From Guillardia theta CCMP2712 (Eukaryota; Cryptophyceae; Pyrenomonadales; Geminigeraceae), in assembly GCF_000315625.1 (NCBI RefSeq), contig NW_005434606.1, positions 252,861 to 288,739 of the forward strand: a DNA stretch of 35,879 nucleotides. Reading direction: 5' to 3'. This document shows positions 25,020-35,879 of the stretch, one piece after another. The translations under genes and the position numbers were made by a program. The notes below the pieces were generated by a model. That model was not told the origin of the DNA. It did not search any database and saw only the letters and a list, made by a program, of their open reading frames with translations. The stretch's first letter is position 1. The number at the start of each line of letters is the position of its first letter.

Positions 25020-25458
25020 GCTTTTAGCTTTTCGATTCCTGATCATCTCCGAAAATCTCTTGATCCTCCCATGGCAGATCAAGTTACTTTCCTTGCACTA
25101 GTCAAATCTAGCTTCATCCCCGTCGAGCATTGCTTTGCTACCCCCCCCCTTATCCCTCCTTCTATTCCCGCTTCCTCACTCCTCCTGCTTGAATCTTTCC
25201 CTTTCACGTCGCTTGTTGATTGCTGCCTCCTCGCCGCTCCCCTCCCATTCCTCCCCTACCCCAACCCTCCTCCCCGCCCCACCTCCTCTTTCAGCAGCTT
25301 CCCAATACTGTTCATCGCCCTTTCCCCCTCACCATCTCACGCTCATCCACATGAAAGAATACATGAAACAATAAAGACTTGCCCTTGGCATCTACTCCGC
25401 AGCCCGCATCGAGCTCATGTGCCTCACTAGCAGCATCCCCTTCGCTCTCGACAAGTCT
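25020..25458. other. Convergent spacer between ADIP and TTLL genes
   Basis: A 440-bp gap between the stop codons of two tail-to-tail genes. It is pyrimidine-rich on the + strand and contains AATAAAGA at about 25369-25376, a possible polyadenylation signal for the + strand gene. No gene is seen. Confidence 0.5.
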
Positions 25459-28400
25459 CTATTCACTAGCTCCAGCACCGACGGCTTCCCCTGCCTGCCC
25501 ACCCCGCTGCCATTCTGCATCGAAATGTCCCCGCGCTTTCGCGTCCTGTATGAGGGAGGAAAGAAGTTCCTGCAGGAGCAAACATACGTCATAATCCGTC
25601 TCCTCCCACATTCCTTTCTCACCTCAGATGCTCCACCCGTTTGTTCCCAATCAGACCAGCTTCCCGCACCTTGATAACGCTGTCACTCACCGCAACGACA
25701 GCAAGGGTAAGGCAAAACTTACCAGCCCGCGATGAAGCTGACCGAGGTTACGAAAGTTTGCGAAGTTGCCGTCAATCATCCCCTCTCGATCCCTCACGTT
25801 GAAGTCATCGAGATTCGACCGCATGTTCCATGCCATCTCCCCCCAGTCCTTCACTGCCCCCTGTGCTGCCCCATGATTTCCTCCTGCCTGCCCCTTCCCT
25901 TCCCCGCTCGACGACGAGCCGTCGCTAGTCTTGCGAAGACCAGGGGCACGTGCGAGGACGCACGCGTTGCCGAGGACGGGGAAGTGCTTCTTGGAGGCGT
26001 TCGCCTGCGCTCCTTGACCTTGTTCGAACGACAAGTTCTTCACAGCACCAGCGTCAGCACCCGACAAGCGCAGAGGAGCGCGCAGACCTTGGTGAAGCAG
26101 ACGGGAGGAGCGCGAGAGGACTGGGAGGACTCGTGAGCGGCTCCACTGTCACCAGCGTCACGCAGGCCGGCACAACGAGCAGGTTCAGGTTACCGTTCCG
26201 AGCTACGAGCCTTGCTGGCACTTCCCTCATCGAACATGCTGGGCGATTCAGGGCTGATGCCAACGGAGTTTAGCATCTCCAAGTTGAGCGACTCTTCCAG
26301 CTCAATCTGTAGAAACCGGTGAGAGGAGGACGAGGCTGAGACTTTGACGAGCGGGAAGGGTCAGGTGCCAACGAACAGAGAGGTAGAGAGAGGGCAGGAA
26401 AAGTAAGGAGAAAGGGAGATCAAGTCAAGTACGAGAGGGAAAGGACAGGAAGGGAAGGTAGTGCACCAGTGGCCTTGAGCGTCGAGGGTTGTCGGACAGA
26501 GGACGCTGCATTCGAGCGCTGTCCCTCGACTCGTTCTTCTTCCTCAAGGCAGCTGCGACAGCAGCAAGAAGCCCCCCCTGCGTGCCGCGGGTCAGACTCA
26601 GCGGAGGAGTCCACAAATGCTGATCTTGCCTGCCCTGCTCGCAGGACGTCCTTCTGCAGCAAGGGATCCAGGAAAGCTTCCCGTTGGGCCTGACAAGAAG
26701 CTTGAACTCAGTACTTTCCCTTAAGATTCCTCTCGCACAATCATACACACCTTCGCTTTTCGGCTCAGAACAAGCTGCGCCCTCGCCCCTTTCCCTGCCC
26801 CGTCTGCAGCACGCGTCCCTGCCCTCGAGCTGAGAGCCGGAGGATCCTTCCTGTTACTGTTCGACTTCGCCTTCCCTGCGAGACCCTCTTGGCTGTTGGG
26901 TTTCTTCGAGGCATCCCCTTCCTTCCCGGCGTCTACCGCCCCTTTCTCCGATCCATAGAAACTGTTCTTGTACGCGAGCTCCGCCGCAGACAGGCAGTTG
27001 TTGAAGAGTCTGCTCAGCATCTGGTCGTCACATGGGTGGATACACTCGAAGGAGTTCTTGTAGTGCATCTCTTGCGCTATCCTCAGGTTCACCAGGTTCT
27101 CCCTCTGCTTCTTGTAGTTCTCGTCATTCTGATACTTCTGACCAGGAGCTATCAGCGACGACAGCTCCTTCAACAACCTGATCTCTTGCACTGTCGGAGC
27201 GACCATCATGAAGGTGTCTCGGATCACCGTCGACTTGACGTCTCGATCCAGCGGCGAGTCTGTCTCGAACGAGGGAAGCTCGTTCACCTCGATCAGCCAT
27301 GGCTTCGTGCTGGAGTCAAGCATGACATCGAACCCAAGGACTGTGAAACAGGAGAAGCCAACCGAGTCCCGACTTTCTGGCACAGAGATGCGATAAGAGT
27401 GCTGGTTCGCTGGCAAGGCTGCCAAGATGGTCTTAACGACCATGCTACAAATGTTCGACCAGACTTCTTGGCTGCTGTATCCATTCTCATCCAGCCACTT
27501 GCGAATGCTCCCCAAACTTCGCTTGCTGCTCGCATCACCGTCTCCCTGGCGGCCTTCCTCATCAAGTCCGTTCGTAGGAGCCTCGAACTCATCGTTGTGC
27601 TTGTTGATGGCATAGTTTGTCAAGTGCATGAACTGCGCGTTCGCGTTCTTGGAGGACACGCTCTCGTACTCTTGCGTACAAAACCTTGCAAGCCCATCTC
27701 TGCACACATATACTCGCAGCGGGGTGACCGAGGTAACTAGGACGTAGATCCGCAGGTCGAACTTGAGACCGTCTATGAGCAAGGGGTTGTTCAAGTACTT
27801 CTGTACGACAAACTTGCCCTCTTTCGGGATCTCGTTAGCTCTTCTGGTGATCAGGATGCCATTCCCCTGGCTGCCCGTGTTGGGCTTGACGATGAAGGTT
27901 CGGTTCTTCTTTTCAGCTATCAGCCTCAGCACAGTGTGATACTCCTCGGGAAGAGTCCATGTCTCCGGATAGAAATCATACTCTGCCGGCAGAACCTTCT
28001 TCATGCGGTTCAAGTTCACAGCCAGCCTGCACTTGAACGCGATCTCGCACAGGGAAGGGAAGTGGTTGATCCTTTGCGATCTTCCCATCTTCATGTCCTT
28101 GATGGTAGATCCCAGCAGGTATCTGTCCGTCCACTTGATCGTCCACTTCTCCTCGTTGCTAGTAACCCTCCAACCCAGGTCCTGGCAGACATCGCGGATC
28201 ACGGAGTAATGGCAGCCAGTTAGGTTCACGACCGCCCTTGCTTTTTTCAGCCTCTTTCGAACGGCCTTCTCCAAGACGTGTGCAGACTTCTGTGTCTCCT
28301 GCTCTACGGTGCTCGTTGCCGATATGCTAGCGTCAGAGTCGCTGATTCTATCCATCGACATCGGCAACACTTCGTCGAGCTCGTTGTCAGAAATGTTCTC

Positions 28401-28526
28401 GTCTGCGCATGCCGACATGTCATCAGAAGCGTCATCACAGTCACTCTCTCGTTCCAAGTCTCGTGCTCTGGAAGAAGGTCCACTTATGTCATCCTCCAAT
28501 CTTTCCCCTTCCATTTCATGCGTCAT
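25459..28526 (-). CDS. TTLL: Tubulin polyglutamylase, TTLL6/13-like
   Basis: TTLL enzymes use an ATP-grasp fold to add glutamates to tubulin tails, mainly in cilia and centrioles. The first 594 codons are one exon (28526 to about 26745). After an acidic Ser/Asp-rich N-terminus (residues 1-90) come NLTGCHYSVIRDV (101-113) and RINHFPSLCEIAFK. The ATP-binding loop FIVKPNTGSQGNGILITRR is at 211-229, followed by DGLKFDLRIYVLVTS (252-266), MHLTNYAINKH (300-310) and IEVNELPSFETDSPLDR (412-428). The last of these fits the TTLL6/13 EVNxxPSFxTDSxLDxE signature. A Lys/Ser-rich linker follows. Splicing then leads to exons at 26697-26470, 26293-26190 and several in 26140-25459. They encode low-complexity Gly/Ser/Ala segments, NMRSNLDDFNV and a terminal LIQDAKARGHFDAEWQRG before TAG at 25461-25459. 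The 3' exon joins are partly uncertain; the catalytic exon is certain. Confidence 0.9.
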
Positions 28527-31395
28527 GCTTGAAGGAACAATCCTTGAAGCTCAGTCGCTAACGGGCCTTGTCAGGATCAGAGTGACATCTATTCACTCTG
28601 TGGCTGCCTGCGCCTTACTATTCAGGATTCTATGCGAGCCAAGTACTTAAGGGAGCGAAGCAGAGCGTCCCTGCCGTCCCTTGCAGTGCGGGCTGGGAAT
28701 TGTTTTGCTCCTTTTCCGCACACGGCAACAAGAGTTGGTTCGAGCAAGGATGCGGAGCTCGCAGGTTGTCCTGTGTCTTGTTCGCTATCAACCTCTTGTC
28801 CTGCAGGGTCAGAGCTCGTGGACCCGTCCCCCTGGCCTTCGCGGATTGCAGCGCTGGTCCAACATGAGCGCCCCCTCTACCATGTTCAGTTACTTTGATC
28901 GGGAGAGCGGTGGGGTTGGGGTTCTGGATGTATCATTGCAATGGGGGTGGACATTGGGATGGTGGGTAGGGGTACCTTGACAAAGGATGTTAGGGTTTTG
29001 CACTTGTACCAAACATAGTAAAATGCTCAAGATGGAGGTTATAGTCAAAAGGTAGCTAGAATTTGATGGGTAGGGTGATTCCAACCAAGGGTAGCTACAA
29101 AGCTTTCTTGGGTAGGGGACAGAGTCACAGGGGGTGGAAGGAGATTTGAAGCTGAATGTTGAATTTTCACTGCTATATTCCAAATATTTATGGTCAATTT
29201 CCAAGCAATTCAGAACACGATTTGTCATTTTTTGACGGGAATGGGAAGTCGTGATAGGGTAGTACCTGAAAGGGGGTTACAACAATCAAGGGTGGGTGGT
29301 ATCGGGGCTCGTAGGGGGTGTTTCGAGGAAAGAGGCAATTGGTTGGGGTAGTCCTACTAGGGGGTAGGGTCCATCAGATCCGCCGTCTGGGGGCCAAGGG
29401 TAAGGGAATTTGGGGGTGGAGGGGGGAGGGGATTGGGGTGAGTGCGGAGGGGAGAGGGGTAGGCAATCCGCTCTTTAGATCACTTAGAAAATGATGACCC
29501 CTTGATGGGGGCAAGGGGACCTGGAACGCGCTGCCGCCCCCAGTTGCCCTACCCCCTGGGGAATCAAAGAGATATGCATGCCTGTCACCCGGGGACTGGG
29601 CAGGGTAAACGGGGGTACTTTGCTGGAGTGATGGGGGTGGTGGTACTACATTTGGCAAAGTAGGGGTAGGGTAAGCAAAGGAAAGGAGTTCAGCCTTGGT
29701 TAGGATGGTATGGTAAATTAATTAGAGGCTCAATCGAGAAACAAGGCAGGCCCCGCACACTGACTCCAAGGGGTCGAGGATTGCCTGGAGCAGTGATGAC
29801 CACGGGTGGGGTGGAAGGATCGCTCCCAGAAACCTACGAAGGATGATGTACGGGTTATTTCGAAGTCAAATTGTGGGGTGGGGATGAAATGGGTACAAAT
29901 GACTTTACTTAATGATACTATCTCTCACACCTGGTGTTGCCTTGATAACTAATTTGTACCTACCCACCCCCCTACCTACAGATTTCACAACCCCACCCTA
30001 CAGTCTCCAAAATGAAGCTACCCTTCTTTGTACCCACCCGCCATGGACAGACTTCTTCGGATAGGAACCACCCCCAGATGTCCCTACGTCTCTTGCTCCA
30101 ATTTTCAGTAAGGGTGGTGTGGGGTGGGGCGGTAGACACCGGTTCCACAGGGGTGCTTTGATCTGCCGCCCCGCATTGCTAGAGAAGGGGGGTCCCCTAG
30201 TAGAATAACCAGAGAGAACCGGGGTAGGTGTGATGATGGAGGAGTTGGAGGGTCAATATTGGTGGAGTGGTAATAGTCCTTCAAACAGGGGTGGATACTG
30301 TACTAGAAAAGGGGGGTCATGGAACTGATCGAGGGGATAGGGGTAGGGTACGAAAGGGTACACGCACCGCGATCACGGAGGAGCAGGTTGAGTTGGCGTA
30401 TACATTTGAAGGTAAATTTGAATACTTGCTAGACTTCTTCCCAAATGATGGCAAATTTGAAATTTGCGTTGGAAAATTTATCAAACTATGTTGCAATTTC
30501 TCCACTCACTCGCCAGCTTGTGTTGTCAGCAATCAATCCGTCTGGAGGGTCGATTTCGTTGCCTGGCTAAAAATCCAGAAACATTTTTGAAAAGCCGCAT
30601 CAGAATCTGCAGGCAAAGATTCAATTATACACAGTCATTTTCAAACGACGAAAGCGCGAGGCGGCGGCGCGGTGAATGGCGAGAATGTGCACGGAGGAGG
30701 CGGATGTAGCTGTCATGATGATGATGAAGCGCAACGAGAGAAGGAAGTAAAAGTGTGTGGAGACATCTATCATGCCAATAGCATGGTCAGCGAGGCAATC
30801 TATGAAGTAACTGAGGTGTTTACATACGGTTTTGTAGGCAGTGTTATTGGGACGCTTTATCGCTGGATGTGTAAGATTTAGCTATTGAGGAGTAGAATCT
30901 TTCAGGAAAGAGCGGCATTCATGCTCGATTGAACAAAGAAGACCAGGTGCTGTGTTAGTTTATCTTTAGCGTGAAGGTGTTGGGCTTGATTCCTGTCTCC
31001 GAGGACACGATCACAGAAGGCCCTTTCTATCGTGACATCTAGTGATGCTGAAGATGCAACAGTCTAACATAAGGCACAATGCCGATGTCGATCTGCAGTA
31101 GCATGTAGTTGGTAGGATGAAAGATATATGAAGGAGAATCATGGATTCATGGGATTGAAGTAATTCACAGAGCTGTGCATGTCCTAGTTCCTGGCACCTG
31201 TTTCCCATACGCTCAGATATCCTTTCTGTCCCTGTTGTGATGTCTATGCAGGGGCTCTGGGTGATTTATATGCCCCTGTCTCTTTGAATCAGCTACTCGC
31301 TGCTGTTTGCTGTGGGCATTGCATTGGAGTTCTCAGGGTTTTCTGGCGAGGGTTGAAACGGCAATTGCAACCATCTGCGTTTTTCTGTTAGCTAC
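28527..31395. other. Long intergenic region between TTLL and PP2A-B55
   Basis: I find no convincing gene. 28540-28900 has weak + strand frames without motifs. 28900-30370 is the G-run domain described separately. 30380-30600 is AT-rich and holds a 17-bp palindrome at 30451-30467 (GCAAATTT, a G, then AAATTTGC). Around 30655-30720 there is a short GC-rich patch with GGCGGCGGC and a small ATG frame at 30688, a possible upstream leader. 30900-31395 is unremarkable and should include the B55 promoter. Confidence 0.45.
28900..30370. repeat. G-run-rich noncoding domain with GGGGTA words
   Basis: The + strand is studded with runs of three to six G, often as GGGTAGGG, GGGGTAG or GGGGTGG. A C-rich stretch at 29945-30010 (CCTACCC, CCACCCTAC) carries the same words inverted. 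There is no periodic unit and no coding signal. The word usage resembles spacers at 5560-5670, 8390-8470 and 10365-10500. Confidence 0.6.
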
Positions 31396-33784
31396 ATGAC
31401 AATGACTGAGAGCTGGAAACTGGTGCAAACAATCGGCGACAAGCCTGTTGGGAGCTTGACTGATGGTGATCTGCTTTGTCTGTGGACTTTTGATGTGATG
31501 GAATATATGAGCAGGCGACGTTGTATCGGCTGTCGAATTCGACGAGAAAGGTCAATACCTTGCAACCGGGGACAGAGGAGGTCGAGTGCGAATCTATGAG
31601 AAGACTGATGTATCTCAAGCAAGTTCTCCTTCGAGCCTGCGGTAAGTTGAACGCGAAGCATTACGGGAACAACTATATGACTTCCTGCTTAGGCGGACGA
31701 TCACTGGAGCTATATCTTCGCATCATGATAAGGGGCCAGGTAGATGCCCAGTGGATGGGTGGCACTCGTTGTACACTAACAAGAGATGAAAAGGTTTCGA
31801 GTATAAATTCTGGCATGAATTCCAGAGTCATGAAGCAGAGTTCGACTATCTCAAGGTATGTCAAAAGAGGTTGTTCCGTGATGGTGATGGAAACCACAGT
31901 CGCTGGAAATTGAGGAGAAGATTAACTGCCTACGTTGGTGCAAATCGATGAACAATTCTTTCATGCTGCTCACTACGAACGGTATTGTCTTGTACTTGAG
32001 CCCGTTTCGTTGCTTACTCCTGGCAGACAAAACGATCAAGTTGTGGAAAGTTCAAGACAAGAAGAAGCAATCAGCAATTGCAGAGTTCAGGCCAAAGGTG
32101 GATGCCTAGTCTGAGAGTTCATGAACTTTCATTTATTTACTGATACCTCGGACAGGTTGCTCCGAAGAATGGTAAAGGGGTTAGCCAGATCCAGTTTCCG
32201 AATCTGCATCCTGGTAAGTCTGTTACGATCATTGGTTAACAGCTGTGTTATTTCTTTGTTCCAGGTGCTCGAGGAATTGTGTCAACTCCAAAGCGTGTCT
32301 TTGCGAACGGACATGCTTACCACATAAACTCGATTTCTCTCAACAGGTTGAAAATTGCCTTGACTGCGTCTGTGGCATGATTGTTGCTTGCAATCATCTA
32401 CAGCGACTGTGAGACATTCATCTCGGCCGACGATCTTCGTATCAACCTCTGGAATCTTGGAATCTCGGACACGAGCTTTAGTAAGTCTCTTCCCGTGGCT
32501 CCCGCAAGCATCTTACCACCTGGACAGACATTGTAGATATCAAACCTGCCAACATGGAAGAGCTCACTGAGGTCATTACCGCTGCAAGCTGTCATCCTGA
32601 ACAGGTTTTGTTCGTCGCCGTCTTGTTACAGTGGGACTTACATGATGCCCAGTGCAACGTCTTCCTGTGGAGTAACAGTCGCGGAAGGTCAGGCGGCATG
32701 AATCGTTCTGAAGATGTGTAGCCTGACATTCAACGAAGCATCAAACTTGCCGATACGCGTGACAGAGCGCTGTGTGACACTCACGCAAAAGGTACTTTTG
32801 GATATTAATCATGTGACGTGATTGACCTCTGAGGCAGTGTTTGAGGAGGAAGATGATCCTTCTCGGCGATCCTTTTTTTCAGAAATTATAAGCTCGATAG
32901 GTGCTTTCGCTTTGAGTCACTTCACAACAAAGAAATAACCCGCCATGCAGCTGATGTAAAGTTTTCACGTGACGGACGCCATATTCTCTCGAGGTACTTT
33001 TGAAATGCTTTGTATGTAATCATGGGATCATTGTAACCGCGCTGGAAGGGATTATATGTGCTTGAAATTGTGGGATGTCAATATGGAATCAAGACCGATT
33101 CGAACCATTTATGTACATGAGCAGTTAAGAAGCAAGTAAGCGCCTCCCTCAATTGCTCATATCTTCTGACTGGATGCGGCAGATTGTGTGATTTGTATGA
33201 AAACGATGCGATCTTCGATAAATTCCAGTGCTCGTTCTCTGGTGACTCCAAGTTTCTCCTTACTGGTAATTTTGCAGTCAGAGGTTATTTTGGGGTTGAA
33301 TCCTGCGATTTATCAAGGTTCCTATCACAACTATCTTCACATCTACGAGAGGATCGGCAAGGGAGACGTTTGCATTGAGGCAGCGAAGGTACAGCAACAA
33401 CCTTCACCACCTATGGTGCTGATAAGGTGTATTTATGAAAGAAACCGGTGAGCAAGTCCAGGCTGAACCTGCCAAGGCCCAAATCGAAGAAACCGTAAGT
33501 CGTCCGTGGTTTGTAAACAACTTGTGGTGACATGTGCGACTGACAGAGAAGAAGTTACTGAGATGGATCTTGACAAGAAGGTGTTGCATTGCGCATGGCA
33601 TCCGTCAGGTGGATGACATTCTTGTATCGAGCTCATTCACTCACGAGTCCTCAGATCCCTGCGTTGCTGTTGGAGCTCTGAACACAGTCTACGTGTATCA
33701 CAACGCGGAGGTTCAAAAGGTAAGCTGGCTGTCACCGAACCGACCAACAACTTCTCGCCCTCTTGCTCCTCTCCCAAGCCTTGA
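31396..33784 (+). CDS. PPP2R2: PP2A regulatory subunit B55/PR55 (WD40)
   Basis: B55 is the seven-bladed WD40 subunit that directs PP2A to substrates, for example at mitotic exit and on tau-like proteins. About fourteen small exons with introns near 50 bp read in order. Exon 1 (31396-31465) begins [16 protein letters not shown]. Exon 2 (31515-31641) has [20 protein letters not shown]. Later exons encode [83 protein letters not shown] and [17 protein letters not shown]. They continue with [57 protein letters not shown] and [11 protein letters not shown]. The last full exon, ending at 33719, encodes [21 protein letters not shown] 59-nt intron and a two-codon terminal exon would stop at 33784, matching the family's usual length after that blade. 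Reading through instead stops at 33920. Identity is very sure. Confidence 0.94.
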
Positions 33785-34873
33785 TGACTTACGCTTACCT
33801 CTCCGCATGCAACCCTCCCCCTCCCCCCCTTCTTCTCGCCCAAACAAAGTATGCTACCAGTTGGACTTATTCCCATACAGCAGATGGCAGGAGGGAGCCA
33901 TTGAATCATGGGGTGATTGATTTGTTTCGACGTGCGTTAAGGAATCCATCGTGTCACCTTCGTTGCTCTTGTTTTTTTGTTCGTCGTAAGTTTTGAAGTC
34001 TCACAAGGGGGGTTGGAGGATAAGGGGGCGAGGGGAGAAGCCAGGGGGCTTCTTGAGAGGGGCAGGTCGCTGCCGTTCAGGGTTGACAGTTGTTTAGCGT
34101 CACTCAATGCTACATGCTGCAAGGAAATGTATGAGAATGAAGACAAAATTACCTTCTCGCTCTCGCTCCTGCCGTGTCCAACACGTTATTCGCATGTCTT
34201 GTTCGATAATTTACAAAGAATCTTGTCAACTACAGGTGCCGTCACTCTGCATTCTTGATTCTTTCCGATGCTTGATCGGATGGAGTGTCATTTTGGGATA
34301 GAATTCTCTCTTGATCCTGTCCGACAACACTCGACACTCTTTGAGATGCGCTGACTTCTGTCGCGATGTCAGCAGTGACACGACATCGCCGGTTTCTGCT
34401 ACTTACTTCTCGTTGCAATTCTCTCACTCCTTGCACCTGAACGCAGCATCACCATCGATCTTTCAGACAGCAAGAACATGTGTTTTCAATCTCACCACAC
34501 TCGCAGCATCTCCGAACAATTTCTAGCCAAATCCTGTCAGTAATTGACATCAATGTAGGCATCTTCGATGCCACACGAACGCCTCTTCTACTGACCTGCG
34601 ATGTCTGGACCAGAGCATGAGCATCGGCTCCTCTCCTCCTCGCAAGCTCTGCCTCCCTCCTCGCCTCCTCCCCTCGCTTCCTCGCCATCATGCACGCTTT
34701 CCCTCCAGCTTCGGCCATCGATGAGAAAAGGAGGTGATTTGACCGCATATCCCAACCACCCCCGAGTATTCCCAGATGGAATGGTGTCTATGGGGTGGGT
34801 AGTCCCTTGTCAAACATTGAAGAGGCGGAGACGAAAGATGCAGGAAGGAGAAAATGGCGAGTAAGGAGCAGAA

Positions 34874-34917
<44 letters not shown>

Positions 34918-34918
34918 T

Positions 34919-35006
<88 letters not shown>

Positions 35007-35116
35007 GGCAGGGGCAGGGGCACTGATGATCATATACAAGACTATTTTAGACTGGCACTTGTTGTTTCGAGCATGTCGAGGACCTCTCCTGCTCTCACTC
35101 CTGCTCTAGATCAGGC
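33785..35116. other. Spacer between B55 and the zinc-knuckle gene
   Basis: I see no gene here. Short frames on both strands lack motifs. The only structured part is the hexamer array at 34875-35019, which ends about 100 bp before the ATG at 35117 and may therefore lie in its promoter or 5' untranslated region. Confidence 0.45.
34875..35019 (+). repeat. (AGCAGG)n hexamer array
   Basis: About 24 units, one with GATCAGG and the last three with GGGGCA. This is the longest array of this orientation in the window. Its Ser-Arg, Gly-Ala and poly-Leu translations are artefacts. Confidence 0.92.
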
Positions 35117-35879
35117 ATGTCGTACGCCGAGTCATCCCGGTCGATGGGCAGCCAGGCCTACGCCATGTCCTTTTTCTCCAAGTCCGAGAACATGGTTTGC
35201 AGCATCTGTCAGACTCGAGGACACACAGAGGCCAACGTGAGCGACATGTCACATCACCTCCCATTCTTTCATCCCTCCCCTCTCACCCTTTCCTTCTTCC
35301 CCGTCTCTCCTCTCCTCCTCTGCCCAGTATTCCTCTCTCGTCTACTCCCCTCCCCTCTCCTGTTATGCCCTCCCCTCCCCTATGTCTGACGCTGTGCAGT
35401 GTCGCGTAGCTTGCAAGTTCTGTCACAAGCGGGGCCATCGCTACCAGGAATGCCCATCCAAGTGCGAGGGGAGATGCAGCATCGTGAGGGATCCGTTCCT
35501 GGGCAAGGACGGTGAGGAGGAGGAGGAGGAGAAGGAGGAGATAAAGTGGAGGAGGAAGAGGACACGAGGAAGAGGAAAGGAGATGGAGCAAGGAGAGACA
35601 AGGAAGATGAGGAGCAAGAGAACGAGGAGGGAGGGGAGAAGGATCCTGTTTCACTTGTCTCACTTCTACTCCGAAGCCTCAAGGTCACTGGGCATCGAGC
35701 CGTGGAAGTGCTGCTCCCGCTCGAACCAGTGCTGGCAGAAGTACTGCTGCCTGTGCGCGCGGACCTTCGGCTGGTCCCACTACGACCAGTACAAGTACGG
35801 CCAACGCCCCTACTCACTCTCCCTCCCCTCCCTTCTCCTTCCTTCTTCTCCCTTTCTTCCTCCCTCCTCCTTCCTCCCT
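35117..35879 (+). CDS. Double CCHC zinc-knuckle protein, 3' truncated by the window
   Basis: A predicted single-stranded nucleic-acid-binding protein, function unknown. Exon 1 (35117-35236, 40 codons) starts MSYAESSRSMGSQAYAMSFF and ends CSICQTRGHTEAN. Exon 2 begins at 35400 with CRVACKFC, in phase 0. Splicing completes a CX2CX4HX4C knuckle across the junction. A second perfect CX2CX4HX4C (CKFCHKRGHRYQEC) lies in exon 2. Exon 2 then stays open to the window end. It has a Glu/Lys/Arg-rich stretch near 35515-35640, which may instead be a GA-rich intron with a GTGAGG donor at 35512. After that comes a Cys/Trp-rich segment with WKCCSRSNQCWQKYCCLC and FGWSHYDQYKYG. The second segment may be another metal site. 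I do not recognise a named family. Confidence 0.72.

Noticed and set aside
26889..27740. 283-residue + strand frame opposite the TTLL catalytic exon
   Set aside because: The - strand frame carries all TTLL motifs; this is its antisense shadow.
30267..30590. 107-residue + strand frame with Phe/Lys-rich text
   Set aside because: AT-rich, no motif, overlapped by a - strand frame, and not linked to splice sites.

Overview
The window is nuclear DNA of a eukaryote. Nearly every gene is cut by small spliceosomal introns with GTGAG/GTAAG-type donors, all gene families are eukaryotic, and there are no operons or Shine-Dalgarno sites. Genes for a centriolar-satellite (SSX2IP/ADIP) protein and a TTLL6/13-type tubulin polyglutamylase point to a ciliated protist. 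An RRM+PPR protein with a secretory-like leader and an SHAQKYF-type MYB fit an alga, possibly one with a secondary plastid. A cryptophyte such as Guillardia theta is my best guess; this is inference, because no rRNA or organelle marker is present.

Layout, left to right: 1-1111 pyrimidine-rich low-complexity DNA with possible exon remnants; 1112-5114 (-) PP2A catalytic subunit with large, microsatellite-filled introns; 5772-6720 GC-rich island 1; 7214-7936 (-) SHAQKYF MYB factor; 8814-8927 compound tetranucleotide repeat; 9420-10330 GC-rich island 2; 11183-13270 (+) RRM-PPR protein; 13370-14590 (-) UBTD1/2 homologue; 15345-15880 AT-rich spacer with a hairpin; 15889-16299 GC-rich island 3; 16300-20216 (-) coatomer beta' (COPB2); 21593-25019 (+) ADIP/SSX2IP homologue; 25459-28526 (-) TTLL polyglutamylase; 28900-30370 G-run-rich noncoding domain; 31396-33784 (+) PP2A B55/PR55 regulatory subunit; 34875-35019 hexamer array; 35117-end (+) double CCHC zinc-knuckle protein, cut by the window edge.

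Most of these are housekeeping or cytoskeletal genes. Functional pairings are the PP2A catalytic and B55 subunits about 26 kb apart, and a convergent ADIP/TTLL pair, both acting on microtubule or centriole biology. Coding assignments were made by reading exons across splice sites and matching them to remembered family signatures. Exon borders given to the base were checked for phase; others are approximate.

The most unusual signals are: a PP2A catalytic subunit with two possible C-termini, neither ending in the near-universal YFL; three intergenic GC-rich islands that share exact short words but match no family I recognise; a COPB2 tail built from a 24-bp tandem repeat; a likely GC-AG intron in COPB2; and dispersed AGGAGC-type hexamer arrays.
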